Positions 20,973 to 32,430 of a stretch of 64,000 bases of DNA are shown here, one piece after another. The first letter of the stretch is position 1. Each line of letters opens with the position of its first letter. A model generated the notes under the pieces. It did not search any database, was not told the origin of the DNA, and saw only the letters and a list, made by a program, of their open reading frames with translations. The position numbers were made by a program, and so were the translations under genes. Source of the DNA: Dryococelus australis (Eukaryota > Arthropoda > Insecta > Phasmatodea > Phasmatidae); the NCBI GenBank assembly GCA_029891345.1, contig CM057002.1, positions 22,492,795-22,556,794 of the forward strand, in the 5' to 3' direction.

Positions 20973-22267
20973 TAAGCTAAATAATGGTATATGTATTATA
21001 ACAACCGGAAATGATCAACAGTACTTTTAATCTGGCGCTCAGAGTTATAGCTTTTATTCGCATCATTGGAGTAATTGGAGTATAAATACAGGTACATCAC
21101 TTATTTATAGTCACGTTACTAAACAATTCCACACATACTGTCACTTCACCGATACATTGATTTCAGCCATTAGGGCCTACGTAATATTACTTTTACACGT
21201 GGCGAGATCATGTGCAGACGGAAGACGGAGAATATCGAGCCGGGACTTTCCAGTTCAACCAGCCATGAATTTGAAACAGAGTTATGAAGTACATCTAGCT
21301 GTGAAATCTTTTCGCCGAATATTTATTGGCGCTGTATGTTCGTCACGAGAACTGCTTTTGCAATGCGGCACTGAAACGCGAACCCTGCAGGTTAAACACA
21401 CGACGATGCTATTTATGCGTACATGTTGCTAAAGCTCGTCGCGTGCAGTCTACGCGAGATAACCCGTATCGTGTTTAAGATTCAGGCCAGGAGTAATAAC
21501 CAACTTACAAAAGTTATCATATCTGCAAGGGTTTATAAACGGCGCCACTCGGCATGAGTAAAGCGTCGTTTAATTCAAACCTCCTTCGGTAATTAGCTTG
21601 TCAGGAGCCAAGGGGGCAGTATTTCAGCGGGCGAAAAAAAAAGGGGCGAAAACTTGGAACAACAACACGGCGATAAGGGGAGAGTGACAATAAAAACCCC
21701 CGTAGGAAATAAACCCTGGGTGGAAGCTGAGAAGTCGTGACGAGCTCGAATTATCAGAAAACAGAGCGCGGCGAGATTGCTATATTGCTATATTGTGCTG
21801 GTGGCTGTGAGAATAAAGGACGGGGGATAGCGAGGTTTGTGTTACTTCCAAGCCTGTGGCAGATATGCTAATGTCCGCATGCAACATGGGGGGGGGGGGG
21901 GGGTTCTACTTGCGCCTGAGTTATGAGGGAGATAGGCCGCACGCAGGGCAAACATGACGTCACCGACCTCCCGTCACTCAGCCCCCAGCGTCAGCCGGCC
22001 AATCAAACGTCTCCTCGCCAGTGTCAACACAACATGGAGAGGGGCGGGTCCCCTTCCCCCTCCCCAAACACCTTTTCAAACACGTGCATGCGGGTCCGCA
22101 GCGCTTTTGACACTTTCATGTCCGTTGTGGACAACCGGTAACATGTTGGACAGGAAACTTACATTTGACCACTGCAGCACTCTGCGAGATAGAGTGCCCA
22201 GTGATCTTCCCTGTGGGTACCTCAAACGTAAACCGTCATGACTGGCTGATATCACTGATCAGATCAC
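20973..22267. other. Unassigned DNA
   Basis: No gene supported. Contains a short TATATTGC direct repeat at 21780 and G16 at 21888-21903. The open frames at 21157-21432 and 21923-22241 lack motifs. Confidence 0.4.
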
Positions 22268-22470
22268 TAGAGACATGCACACACTTGTGTTTTGTATTGA
22301 CTTTTGTCATTGGACTACAGTTTGTTGGGACGCGCCCAGGACGGCTTTTGACCAATAGGAAACTACTGACGAGAAGCTGGTCCAATCACATCCAATCAAG
22401 ACGAAGTGGAAAATGTGTCCTGACTGCTGCAGAAGCCAATAAAGAAGTGGCACTGGCTCCAACATGTATA
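22268..22470 (+). mobile_element. hAT-3 copy, right end missing
   Basis: Starts TAGAGACATGCACACACTTG and keeps the GGACTACAGTTTGTTGGGAC, GACCAATAGGAAAC, AGCCAATAAAGAAG and CATGTATAG blocks. It then switches abruptly to hAT-4-like sequence instead of its own terminus. Confidence 0.75.
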
Positions 22471-22615
22471 GAACTCCCGACACTGAGTGCCCGTGATTCG
22501 CGGGCAGACAACTGCAAAGCGTTACAGTTAAAACCATCCAATCACGAAAGTGGATCCGAGTTCTAGTGTTTTGGAGTGCAAAAAGTCCATAAATCATTTC
22601 GGGGAAAAAAACGTG
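22471..22615 (+). mobile_element. hAT-4-like right-half relic
   Basis: CCGACACTGAGTGCCCGTGA, TTCGCGGGCAGACAAC and CATCCAATCACGAAAGTGGA parallel the interior of the copy at 27.17 kb. No clear terminus. Confidence 0.55.
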
Positions 22616-22696
22616 ATTCTAACTATAATGAATTATTATGCGTAATGATAGAAGTGTCTAAGCACATCCCTAAGTTAAAATTTTGAATACAATTAA

Positions 22697-23308
22697 CACT
22701 TTGAGGACTATACCCTGATGTAGTTCGGCCGAAACTTGTTTGAATATTTGTTTCCGCATAAAATAAACAGAGCTACTCCCGATATACTTACATCAATATC
22801 CTATATTATAAGGATTTTAAATTGTAACTAATACAACAGGCACTCCATTGGTTCACAGCTGGCCAATACGGACAGAATGGTGCCGTTGTCACCAATGGAA
22901 TGATGGCGTTAAGTGACAATAAGGACCAATAGAACTTGGTATCCCTGCCGCGGTAGACGTAGGGAGATAACATATAGCTAGGGATAGGAAAATTTCGCGA
23001 GTTCAATGACCTGTAGACTAGACTCCACAGTCCTGTGTACACTAGGACCTCAGATATTTGTCCATTGGCTGTTGCATCAGTGTTACCTCACACCTGGCAA
23101 TAGGGGATTCGCTACTTGTTTCCTTGCAAGTCTGCTATTGGCTCAGTCATCCAGGGCGTGTATAATAAACTCTGGTCCAATTGCAAAGGTGAATTCGCTG
23201 TATATGTGTTTGACGTCTATCTGGTCCCGAAATGAATTCGCGAAATTTTCCTATCCCTACATATAGCTTGTGTTTAAAACTAATAGAAGTGTGCCGACCT
23301 CAAAAGTG
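22697..23308 (+). mobile_element. J element (piggyBac-like) carrying a hAT-1
   Basis: TTAA (22693-22696) precedes CACTTTGAGGACTATACCCT. The right end GTGCCGACCTCAAAAGTG is followed by ATAA (23309-23312, a one-base change from TTAA). Removing the nested hAT-1 (22979-23259) gives about 330 bp collinear, on the opposite strand, with 36024-36419. Rich in CCAAT/ATTGG. Non-coding. Confidence 0.88.
22979..23259 (+). mobile_element. hAT-1 MITE nested in J
   Basis: TAGGGATAGGAAAATTTCGC ... GCGAAATTTTCCTATCCCTA form nearly perfect inverted ends. CATATAGC occurs at 22971-22978 and 23260-23267. The J paralogue at 36.0 kb lacks it. This is the cleanest hAT-1 of the window, at 281 bp, and looks young. Confidence 0.96.
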
Positions 23309-23312
23309 ATAA

Positions 23313-24060
23313 GGAAGCATTCCCAGAAAAGATTTTTTACTGTGTTCGCAAGCCTCGCTGGTTGGTATCGGCGAATTCTCTTCGAGCGGAGATTCAGCAA
23401 GGTCGACCTAACCGGAGGTCACCGGCGGAAGAGTGCAAGAGGGTCCCTGCGGCGTCGTGCCGCTCTGACGTGACCGCCTCCATTATTCAGCGGGCCGCCC
23501 CGGGCCGCCCTAAGCCTCTCAGCCCTCATCAATACGCCCTGGCACACACCCTAAACACCCCCTTCGCAGCTAGCTGTTCCCTTCCAACACTTGTGTACAC
23601 CTGGGGGTGGCATCCCAGCTCTAACACTTCACCCCCCCCCCCCACCGGGGGGGGGGGGGGGCTGTGCACACAGCCGTCGCTGTTTTAGTGCGACCGCGCA
23701 ACACTTTCGACGGCTCTCGAACCTGTTACGGCCTCGCTCATCTCTAGACTATACCCTCAACCGCATGCCCGAGGGGCGTGCATAGCCAAAATATCACGGC
23801 GAGAGGAGTAGCCGCATTTCTAAACTCAGTGTCCTCTACATCCAGCGCACGATGTTTCTGTACGTTGTTCACGGAAAAACCGCGAGCACGTTTTGAAAGC
23901 CTATCTACTTGCATGAACACTGTATATTCTACCACCAGCGCGTGTAGTGAACTGTTTCAAGGTAAGCTGTGTTTTGCTCTTAGCTGTACATACCCAACAG
24001 TTTGCTCGTTCACACATAGGTCACTCAATCGTAGTAATGCATTTGACGTCACAGCACGTG
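23313..24060. other. GC-rich segment with C12/G15 hairpin
   Basis: C12 (23632-23643), then ACC, then G15 (23647-23661) can fold into a near-perfect C/G hairpin or a G-quadruplex. CpG is frequent at 23350-23530. No exon is supported. Confidence 0.45.
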
Positions 24061-24069
24061 TGTAATGGG

Positions 24070-24341
24070 TAGAGACCCGATAATTTCGCGTGTTCATTTC
24101 TGGACAAGTTGGAATTCACACACCTCTACGTTCATGTTACTTTTTTTAATTGGTCGGCGTGTTATTAGACACCTCCTGGAGACAAATGAGCCAATTACAA
24201 ACACGCAATAAACTGTGCGTCCAACCACCACCTTTTACTACAACAACAATCAACCAATAAACAGTTGATATCTGTATGAGAGTATATAAGATTGTGAAGT
24301 CTAGCCTACAGGTCATTGGACTCGCGAATTTCTCGGGTCTC
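24070..24341 (-). mobile_element. hAT-2 MITE, reverse orientation
   Basis: TAGAGACCCGATAATTTCGC ... CGCGAATTTCTCGGGTCTCTA. The flanks GTAATGGG (24062-24069) and GTTATGGG (24342-24349) agree at 7 of 8. The interior is the reverse complement of the copy at 700-972. Confidence 0.9.
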
Positions 24342-24534
24342 TAGTTATGGGTGCCTCGCCGCTCTCTCGTGAGTGGCAGCAATGCATTTTGTTTATCCCG
24401 GCTCCACTTGGGTAACTGGTTCTTGCCGCGTGCGCTGAGTGTGTACAGCACCGAGCAAGCACAAGCTAACCTCGCAACACTTCCGCCACACGCCACTGTC
24501 TTCCACCATTATGTAAAATTGGCATTGCCATGGG

Positions 24535-24761
24535 CAAAGACCTGCAAATTTCGCGTTATTATTTGAGGACATGTTAAACGTAAATCACTTTTCATTTGAA
24601 ATACGTTTGTCATTGGACCAGTCTTTATTTGACACGCCCTGGTAACTCTGCGCCAATATATGAACACTCCACTCAGAAAGGGAGAGACTTGCCTTCAAGG
24701 CAGCAGCCAATGGAGAAACGACGCCGGCAAATTATCTTACAAATTTTATAATTCTTACCCT
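24535..24761 (+). mobile_element. hAT-3-like copy, right end missing
   Basis: CAAAGACCTGCAAATTTCGC followed by GTTATTATTTGAGGACATG and CAGCCAATGGAGAAACGACG. It ends where hAT-4 begins at 24762. Confidence 0.7.
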
Positions 24762-25307
24762 TAGGTGCAGGACAGCCTTGTTTTTCGAGGAAAGAATCCA
24801 CGACTAGTTGTACTCCATAACTAGACACACAAAAAATTCGCGAGTTCAGTGACCTGCAGGCTAGACTCTACAGTCTTACAAGTACAAATATGCCGATATC
24901 AACAGCACATTGGTTGTCTGCTGTAACAGTGGAAGGCGACGATTGGGCCAGCGTTCTCAAGAAGGTTTCAAACACCGTGTGGACCAATAGCTGAAGTTAT
25001 CAAAACACGCGTGTTTTAAATTCCAGCTTGTCCCAAAATGAATCCGCGAATTCTTCAGGCCTCTATCCATAACACGTTAGTTCGGGACCAATATCGTGGT
25101 TGGATCGTTTTAACCCGCACCTGCCAGCCAATCACGGGCGTTCAGTGTCGTGGTAACATTATTCTGAATGGCCCGATCAAGAAGAAAATGTTTTCTCACA
25201 CAGACACGCGGTCAATAGCCAAAGGGCATTTGCAAGCTTACACGTGAGAAGCTGAAGTCTAACTTGAGTACAAATCTCTCCGCGAAAAACAGATGGAGAT
25301 GGCCCTA
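24762..25307 (+). mobile_element. hAT-4 element interrupted by a second hAT MITE
   Basis: The left part TAGGTGCAGGACAGCC ... ACGACTAGTTGTACTCC and the right part GGGCGTTCAGTGTCGTGGTA ... GCGAAAAACAGATGGAGATG are the two halves of one hAT-4. They are separated by 24822-25065. Joining them across the duplication restores the order seen at 13.8 kb. Flanking duplication of the outer element is not visible. Confidence 0.8.
24822..25065 (+). mobile_element. hAT-2-like MITE nested in hAT-4, perfect duplication
   Basis: Starts TAGACACACAAAAAATTCGC and ends ...GAATTCTTCAGGCCTCTA. TCCATAAC is present at 24814-24821 and 25066-25073. At 244 bp it is shorter than other hAT-2 copies. Proves insertion after the hAT-4 was already in place. 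Confidence 0.92.
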
Positions 25308-25720
25308 CTTTCGTGAATTAAAAACTAGACAGCAAAACAAACCATTTCTACATTCACAAATGTTTATATGCTCACTCAAGTAGGCAAGGATTTGTCACGA
25401 AAACACGCGACCAATAAGGAGACGGAAATTGCTGTAATACTCGCAGTATTTTGAAATCCAAGTTGCCCAGAAATATATTCGCAAAAATCGGGTGGCCTTG
25501 TTTATGTTACGTTTGCATGCAACTGGGCCACGACTTGGATATCTTCTGGAGGAAACAAATTATAAACAGGCAACGAAATTCTAGCCTAACCACGGCCTCG
25601 CAGTGTGGCAGCAAGCAACCTATGAACACCGGATATCTGCTTCAGTATACAAATGATTGTAGACTCGAGGTCATTAGGCGCGCGAATTTTTTTTCCGATC
25701 CGTAATGATAATATTTTTAA
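25308..25720. mobile_element. Eroded hAT relics
   Basis: A GACCAATAAGGAGACGG block and, at 25660-25702, a GTAGACTCGAGGTCATTAGG / CGCGAATTTT block match the hAT-2 left end read in reverse. Termini are lost on both sides. Confidence 0.45.
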
Positions 25721-26123
25721 AGGGTTGTTCACAATAAAGTGAGCACTTTTGAAAGCAACCTCAAAAAGTCACTGCTCTATCGGCATATATTTTAATGGGT
25801 GCAGTGAGTAACATTCGCCCAGTAAAGTTGGTAACGATGGATAGAAAGTTGTACCATATTTTAACGTCGAATTAAAATGCTAGGTAGCCATTTGCAATGA
25901 CTTAAATTATTTCTTTTGCTGTATGCATCGAAGTGTAAAGATTACCAGATTTGTAAAATATTTACTTTTTATAATCACTTCGCACACTCACCTGACCGAC
26001 GCACGAATGAAGTGATGAGGCCCATGGCAATGTTAATTTTATACAAGGCGTAAGAAAGCGTGCATGCAAGTAGAACATAAGCAGGGCTTCCAAAAGTGCT
26101 TATTTTATCGTGAACAGTCTATA
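25721..26123 (+). mobile_element. A1 MITE
   Basis: AGGGTTGTTCACAATAAAGT ... TATTTTATCGTGAACAGTCT. The interior includes AACATTCGCCCAGTAAAGTT, GCACGAATGAAGTGATGAGG and AGAACATAAGCAGGGCTTCC in A1 order. Confidence 0.88.
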
Positions 26124-27170
26124 GCACATATTTTGGAAAAGAAAGTGTATTTCGCAACTGATATTTTTATGGTCACTGTGTTAGATGTAGTTTTTGAAGA
26201 GCCTCTTTTTGATTGAAATTGAACACCTTTAATAAAAACAAATATCGATAATATTAACTTCTAGCTGTACAATTTTTTTTTTATATTTTTTTTTTCGATT
26301 TATTCCTCAAACTAGAGTTTCTGGTGGCTTTAGTCAACTCAAAAGTGAAACATAATGCCGAATATTTTGTAGAGTAACTGCCAAAAGACATAAATGATAT
26401 ACGCCGCCATTACATGTAAGAGTTGTTGTTAAAAAAAAAAATGCACGACTTTCGTTTTGGAATTGCCTCATCTTTGAAACAACCACATGGGCGTATTTCC
26501 TTGATTTGGCGTCCATTCCCTTCCCCTGCCAAAGCAGAAATCAACAATCGGAAAATAATTTCTCTAAAGACGTAGGCCTATATGGCGGGATAAAACCCTT
26601 CCTTTCATACCTGTGTGTGGGTGTGTGCGCGCGCGTGTGTGCGTGTTTCGTGTGTGCGCGGGTTCCGCATATGTTTGCACACTCACAAATAAACTACCAT
26701 TCGTAAACTGTTAGTGTTGAAAATAATATAAATTATTAGTTACCCCAAAACTTTCTTTGCAAAAATTAAATCATTTTTGTAATCGCAAAGTGTTCAGAAA
26801 GCAATATATTTCTTGTTGCCTTCGCTCCAAACAAATTCGGCAAGGTGAGCCTTGTAAATGGCGTAATTTTTTGGGAAGTATTTTAGCTAAGATGTTAGGG
26901 TTAAAAGTAAAAATTACTATGAGAATTTCGCAACGAAGTCAACATATTTGTCTACAGAAATAACGTTAGCTACGGGTCACATTCTTAAAGTATATTTACG
27001 TTGAAGAAACTATCGCTTCAGCTTCCTGAAAAAAAACATCACCAAGGTAATTCCGTCGCTGCCAAAAAGGGCTTTGGTATCTCGCGGTTGCCACGAACCA
27101 CGCTTGGATTGCGGTACTGGATTCACGGGCTCGTACGCCCAATCATAACAACCGTGAAATACGTGTTTGG
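26124..27170. other. Unassigned DNA with GT/GC alternating tract
   Basis: 26625-26670 is an alternating purine-pyrimidine tract (GTGTGTGCGCGCGCGTGTGT type). No gene or transposon recognised in the rest. Confidence 0.4.
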
Positions 27171-27429
27171 TAGGGCCACCTGTTTTTCGCGAAAAGATTT
27201 AAACGGAGGCTAGACTTCAACACCCTATGCGCATACTAGCAGTCTTCAGTTAACTATTGGCCAGTCAGAATTAAGTTTCTCCGACACTGACCGTCCGTGA
27301 TTCGCACGCAGGCAGACAAGCCGCGTAACAATTCAAATGACCAAATCACCAAAGTGATTCTGAACCAACCATAGTGCGCTGAACACAACTTGTGTCATGG
27401 TATCTTTTCGCGCAAAACAAATGCTCCTA
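27171..27429 (+). mobile_element. hAT-4 MITE
   Basis: TAGGGCCACCTGTTTTTCGC ... CGCGCAAAACAAATGCTCCTA. The flanks GTGTTTGG (27163-27170) and GTGATTGG (27430-27437) agree at 7 of 8. The internal ACTGACCGTCCGTGATTCGC block is shared with the relic at 22.48 kb. Confidence 0.86.
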
Positions 27430-27984
27430 GTGATTGGTGTTCTACGACAATGGCATCGGCCAACAGCAAACCGCAGCAGTGACCAAAGCCGGCGAATCAG
27501 AGAAGCTAAAAGGGGTCAGTCAACCATGCTTTGACTTTTAAAACAGTATGCACAAAGTAATTAATCTAAATTCATAAACAGAAGGCACATAAATTCATAC
27601 CTTATGTGAGATTCTAACCCAGACCCTGTCACCTCGTAAAGCTGATGTACGAACTGATTCTACGCGGAGAATGGCAGTCAAGCACCACATTTGTAAGTAA
27701 AACTCCAAATACTTCCGAGAGAAAGTCTCCTCCGAATTATCTTCGAGTTAATGCCGCTTCTATCTGGAGCTATTCCCTACGTATTAGGCGGAGAAGACTA
27801 TAACAGCGGACATTTAAGCGGTTCTCTTGTCGTTTAATTGATGGAAACTGTGTAGTGAAGATCGACGCAGGGGAATTGTAGAGGTTTAGCAGATAACGTC
27901 ACACTCCGTTTTAAAATATTTTTGAGATACGGCGAGAGCAGTATTCCGGACTAGCATGAACCGTTAGATTTTTCTTATGAAAAA
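27430..27984. other. Unassigned DNA with possible tRNA-like relic
   Basis: On the minus strand at about 27595-27655 there is GGTCTGGGTTAGAATCTC (box B-like) preceded by CAGCTTTACGAGGTGACAG. This may be a tRNA-derived relic, but box A is weak. No gene. Confidence 0.3.
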
Positions 27985-28570
27985 AAATTACTAAAGGGCG
28001 GGCACTTTTGGAATCAACATTTGAAAAAAGTCGCTCTTCCAACATGCGTATATATCTTAAGGCCAGGCTTATACATATGCATAGGCGTATAGGGAATTTT
28101 AATGCAGACAAAGATCTCTCGCTCACTTTTTGTGGTAGTATTTTCAACTAATGATTTTTTGTTGGAGATTGAACGCATCTAGATTTGTAAACCTTCCTAA
28201 TTTTAATTTTTAAATTTTAAATGCACTTTTTAAAATTTCATAATTGTCACACGCCCAGTAAAGTTGGCAACGAAGGGGGGAGAGAGAGTAATTCCACGCG
28301 TTAACGTTAAATTACAAGATTTCAAGTGAACTTTTGTGAATACAAAAAAATTTAATTTTACTTTTAGCTTTTTTAAAATACCAATAAAACATTTGTATAA
28401 CATTTATTCTGCTAAAAATTTTACACTTGCCCTTGACCCACGGACGAATAAAGTGGCAAGGCCCAAAGCCACGTTAATTGTATATATGGCGGAAGAATAC
28501 ACGATGTGTATACAAGTAGACCTCAAGCAGGGTTTTCATAAGTGCTCACTTTACCGTGAACAACATATAC
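27985..28570 (+). mobile_element. A1, diverged copy with extra sequence
   Basis: GCACTTTTGGAATCAACATT, ACACGCCCAGTAAAGTTGGC, ACGAATAAAGTGGCAAGGCC and the right end CACTTTACCGTGAACAACAT follow A1 order. About 160 extra bases at 28070-28250 are not A1, and the left terminus is eroded. The open frame at 28336-28722 is A1 read-through. Confidence 0.7.
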
Positions 28571-28921
28571 GAGCACGTAGAGTACTTACTGTGGAAATAC
28601 GCGTGTTGCGGACGCATTTCAAAGCTGTCCACCGTGCAGGACTCGCGAACGCGGAAGTAGGGGTTGGTCGAGAAAAGAAAACTTCCCGAAGAAGCATTTC
28701 GTCGGCCAAGGCAGCCAATTAAAATTTTAACGACCTACACAGGGGAGATGCCTCAACCGCAGCGAGAATTTCCAGCCACTGAGCAGAGGGCATCGAATCT
28801 CCAGTGCCGCCTTGCTGGCAGTGAAATTCGACTGGAGGGGACGGCAGACGTAAGAAAGAAAAGAGAAAGGGAGGGTTAAAAGCTATTTCACATTGAAGTT
28901 AACGTTGCTATAGCTTATAAC

Positions 28922-29191
28922 TAGAGACGTGCAAAACTCGCGTTATTATTTGAAGACAGACGAGACTTCAAACACTTGTGTTTTGTGTTGCCTTTGTTAT
29001 TGGACTACAGTTTGTTAGGACACGCCCACTAACGAGAAGCTGGCCCAATCACGTCCAATTAGGTCGAAAGGGGGAAAAGGTTTTCCTCACTGCTACAGAA
29101 GCCAATAAAGAAGCGGCACCGGCTCGAACATGTATAGGAGGGTGACTTTTAACGTGCTGCCAGAAAATAACGCGAATTTTGCAAATCTCTA
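28922..29191 (+). mobile_element. hAT-3 MITE
   Basis: TAGAGACGTGCAAAACTCGC ... AACGCGAATTTTGCAAATCTCTA. The flanks CTTATAAC and TTTATAAT match at 6 of 8. Lacks the GGACGGATTTGGACCAATAG stretch of the 14.4 kb copy (a small internal deletion) but keeps GCCCAATCACG and AGCCAATAAAG. Confidence 0.85.
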
Positions 29192-29370
29192 TTTATAATA
29201 CACGTATTTCAATTAACTGTGTGAGAAAGAGAATACATCATAAACAACCAACCGTGAAGATTAACTTCGTTTAGCTATTCTACTTTGAGTCCATTCGCAG
29301 TATCTCCCGACTTTTAAAATGAAACCGAATGAAATATCACCCCATGCGTGAGGTGTTTGGTTGTTTCCTA

Positions 29371-29988
29371 CACTGTGCAAAATAGCGGGGAAAATTACCT
29401 GACAAGTGTAAAGTAATATTCGCAAACTTGTGGGGGAGACTTAGTTTCCCTTACAGGTAAGGTAAAATTACCGCATTCTGGAGTAAAATTCACGTACATG
29501 GTAGTGGAAAATCCCATAGCTGGATGAGAAAATTTCATTACGACGCGTGCATCTCTTCAAATTTGTCTCAACAGCATAAGTGGAGGGACGGGCGGAAGAA
29601 ACAATCATTTAACACGCTAATATTCACTGATACTGTTACGCTGTCATCGTGATGTAGACAGCGCATTGGCCTATCTTGAAATAGGACAGTGGTTCGCGCC
29701 CACCCACCAGTAAGTGTCGAGGATTTTAGTGTTAAGAAAATTAACAGAACTAGAGACTCCGGGATAATTTTAAATTCTATTTTATTATACATAATAGTTG
29801 ATTTTCCCTTACTTGTGTGGAATTTTTCCCCCACTTTTGTCAGGTATTTTTCCCCTACAATTACGGAATAGTAATTTAGTTGGTATGTATAATTTACTGA
29901 TCATTTAAGGAATAATTTTACCTTATATGTAGAGGTAATTAGCTTCCCTTACATATAAGGGAATTTTACCTCACGCTTTTTTACAATG
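29371..29988. mobile_element. G2: CACTG-ended element with GGTAAAA iterons
   Basis: The left CACTGTGCAAAATAGCGGGG and the right end, inverted, CATTGTAAAAAAGCGTGAGG are terminal repeats over about 28 bases. The interior repeats GGTAAAATT/AATTTTACC and a TTCCCTTA palindrome. CACTG ends with subterminal repeats suggest the CMC group, as an inference. TA lies on both sides, within H sequence. Confidence 0.68.
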
Positions 29989-30224
29989 TAAATATGCCAC
30001 GTATCGCCAGTATTTAAAATTTCTGTTAAATTAAAGTATCTTATTTTTGGTTAACCTGAATTATTACTTGAACAAAAAAAGTGTTGGTAATGCCTAGTAA
30101 GAAATAGCTGTAATGCCAAATATTGTTAAATTGAATGTGCACATACGCGGTGCGTTGTATCTTTAGTCTAATTTTCTAGACGTCGCCAAGATTTGTTTGC
30201 ACGAGGCGAAGGATTACTATGATA

Positions 30225-30652
30225 AAGGCTGTTCACGATACAGCGAACACTTTTGAAACGCAACCTTAGAAAATAGTCGCCGCTTCTACCTTAATATATT
30301 TTAACGGGTGCACTGAGTGACATGTGCCCAGTAAGTTAGTAACGATGGCTGGGAAGTGGTTCCATATCTTATTGTCGAATGAAATATGTTAGGTAACCAT
30401 TTTTGATAACTTAAATTATTTGTTTGACTTTCTGTTTTTTTTTTTATGCATTGAAGTGTATGAATGAGCATATTAGTAAAATATTTACTTTTCAAATAAT
30501 TTCACAGTTTAACTTGACAGACGTGCGAATAAAGTGATGAGATCCGCAGGAATGTTAATTTTGAATAAGGCGGAATAATACACAACGTGCTACAAGTAGA
30601 TCTTAAGCAGGGCTTTCAAAAGTGCTCATTTTACCGTGAATAGCCTATTGTA
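30225..30652 (+). mobile_element. A1 MITE inserted near the end of H
   Basis: AAGGCTGTTCACGATACAGC ... CATTTTACCGTGAATAGCCTA. Contains GGGTGCACTGAGTGACATGT and TTAACTTGACAGACGTGCGA. Full length. Confidence 0.88.
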
Positions 30653-30743
30653 GCACTTCGGGAGGGCTTCAGAAAAGTTGGACGTGATCATAAATGGGCT
30701 ATACAATATACAATCAATACCCCGGGTGATTCCAGATAACTAA

Positions 30744-31333
30744 GGCCGGATTCACACGTACGTCGATCATGCCAAACAGACAGAGCAGACAGAACCGATG
30801 GTTGTTCGCGCGCGCGTGTAAGTAGATTTTCTGTGTAGCCATTTGGCTGTCGAATTCGATTTTTTTTTTTAACGTCGAGATTCTAAAACAAATTATAAAT
30901 ATCAAACTAGATGCTGTCATCTTTCTACTCTAATTGATTAATTCCATTACAGTGCGACTTATTTACTAAAAGATTTTCAAAAGATTGTAATTTTATTTTC
31001 ACATACAAAAATAATTTATACTTTCTGGTGCTATCTTTCGGTTCATCTTTCAAACTACGTTTATTTAATACAGTGTTGAACAAAATTAACGCTTACATTC
31101 AGGTATTTCATTATAAATACGTATATTGAACTACTCTATACATTTACATCTATACTCGTCGATTACACAAGACATTAGTAGTGTAAAATATGTGAACCAG
31201 TGGACTTCTGGGGAATATCGGCAAAGTCTGCTCTTTCCGCGAGCAGAAAATACCGCGCGGAAACCGAGGACAGCTTCTGATGGTTGTTCCGCTCTGTCTG
31301 TTCGGCGTGGTCGGCGTACCTGTGAATCCGGCT
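30744..31333. mobile_element. Long inverted-repeat element with TAA flanks
   Basis: GGCCGGATTCACACGTACGT ... GGCGTACCTGTGAATCCGGC, with further complementarity inward (CAAACAGACAGAGCAGACAG against CTGTCTGTTCGGCG). TAA lies at 30741-30743 and 31334-31336. A 3-bp TAA duplication with GGCC ends fits PIF/Harbinger-type MITEs, though I cannot confirm the superfamily. Length 590. Confidence 0.72.
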
Positions 31334-31345
31334 TAACACATTCCT

Positions 31346-32290
31346 AAAGCAAGCATTACACGATACCTGCAGCCGTACTTGGTTCTTGTACGAGCTTCTA
31401 CAAGGCCTGGTACACGAGCCGGTATACCAGCCGCTATATGAGCCGCCATGAAAGAATCATATTACACGACAGCAGTTCGCGTACTAGCATTTGGCACCCT
31501 CGGTGGGTGAAAAAAGTGTGTGGTTCGTAGTAAATATGATCCTCATTCGTAGAACTGCTACCAATTGGTAACTTGCGTAGGCCTATGAAAAAAAAACTAG
31601 CTAGCACATATTAGAGTACGAGCGTGTTATTTTTTAACTTTGACGAAAATTACTGACCGGTTGCAAAGGATAATTCTATTTCTATATGTACCGGGATATT
31701 ATCCGCATGTAAAATTAAAAAAAAAAACTATTTGGTCCTACGGAGTTTCGAACTCGTGCCCAAAAGTTCCCCACTACATGCGGGCGCTGCAACTTTTCCA
31801 GTTTGCCACCAGTTCACTTGTAAGAAATATAGTTTATGTACTTTGAATACCATTCAATTCTTGAATTAAGTTTTTCATGTAGTAGGTAATGTTTTAATTA
31901 TTTAGGACAGTTTTAAACAGTAATTAAAAGTTGTCATCGCCAACATTATTCGTCGTCGTATTTTAAATCTTTTTCAAAGGGTTTCAACCTCACGAATGAA
32001 TAATCAAGATGGAGGCGTCCTTTTCGGTCTCTGCATTAACTCGTTTCAAGAAGTAGCCACGGGGAGTGCCTTACGCTCTGAAGCTGCGATATGATTGGCC
32101 AGGTACGAAAGCAGGTGTGAAACCTGCCACGAAAAATAGGGCGTGTCCAGTTGCCAAACCTGGTACGAAATCTGCCAGTAAAAGGCGAGGAAAGGCCATG
32201 GCGGGTGCCACACTAGCCCGTACGTCGGCCGCTATGGCGGACCTTGTACAAGCTTTTAAGGGATCTGGTATCGTGTAATATCGCCTTAAG
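31346..32290. mobile_element. About 945-bp inverted-repeat element
   Basis: The left AGCATTACACGATACCTGCA and the right GATCTGGTATCGTGTAATAT are inverted, followed on both sides by related GTAC/CGAGC-rich subterminal sequence. TAA-like bases flank it. It begins about 12 bp after the previous element. Possibly a related family, inferred from layout rather than sequence identity. The open frames at 32066-32430 lie in its right subterminal region. Confidence 0.68.
31732..31812 (-). mobile_element. tRNA-like relic
   Basis: On the minus strand TGGCAAACTGGAAAAG (box A-like) is followed about 45 bases later by GAGTTCGAAACTC (box B-like). There is no intact acceptor stem, so this is a SINE head or tRNA pseudogene inside the larger element. 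Confidence 0.45.
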
Positions 32291-32430
32291 GAAGGGATCA
32301 CAGCGAGGGGGCAAGAGAAAGGAGCTGGTCTAGCTCTCTCACCCCCACGGGTAGACATACACTGCCAGATCGGCGGGTCTGGCGACAGCTGCTCGTGATG
32401 CCCCATCACCGACCTGCTCGCTGTTACCAA

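Larger units (their letters stand above)
29288..30702 (-). mobile_element. H element, reverse, carrying G2 and A1 insertions
   Basis: Outer blocks AGTCCATTCGCAGTATCTCC (left) and ACTTTTCTGAA-like CTTCAGAAAAGTTGGACGTG (right), with AATGCCTAGTAAGAAATAGC between, are H in reverse. G2 (29371-29988) and A1 (30225-30652) interrupt it. Subtracting them leaves about 370 bp. The TA that hosts A2 in two other H copies is empty here (CTAATTTTCTAGAC, near 30168-30181). Confidence 0.75.
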
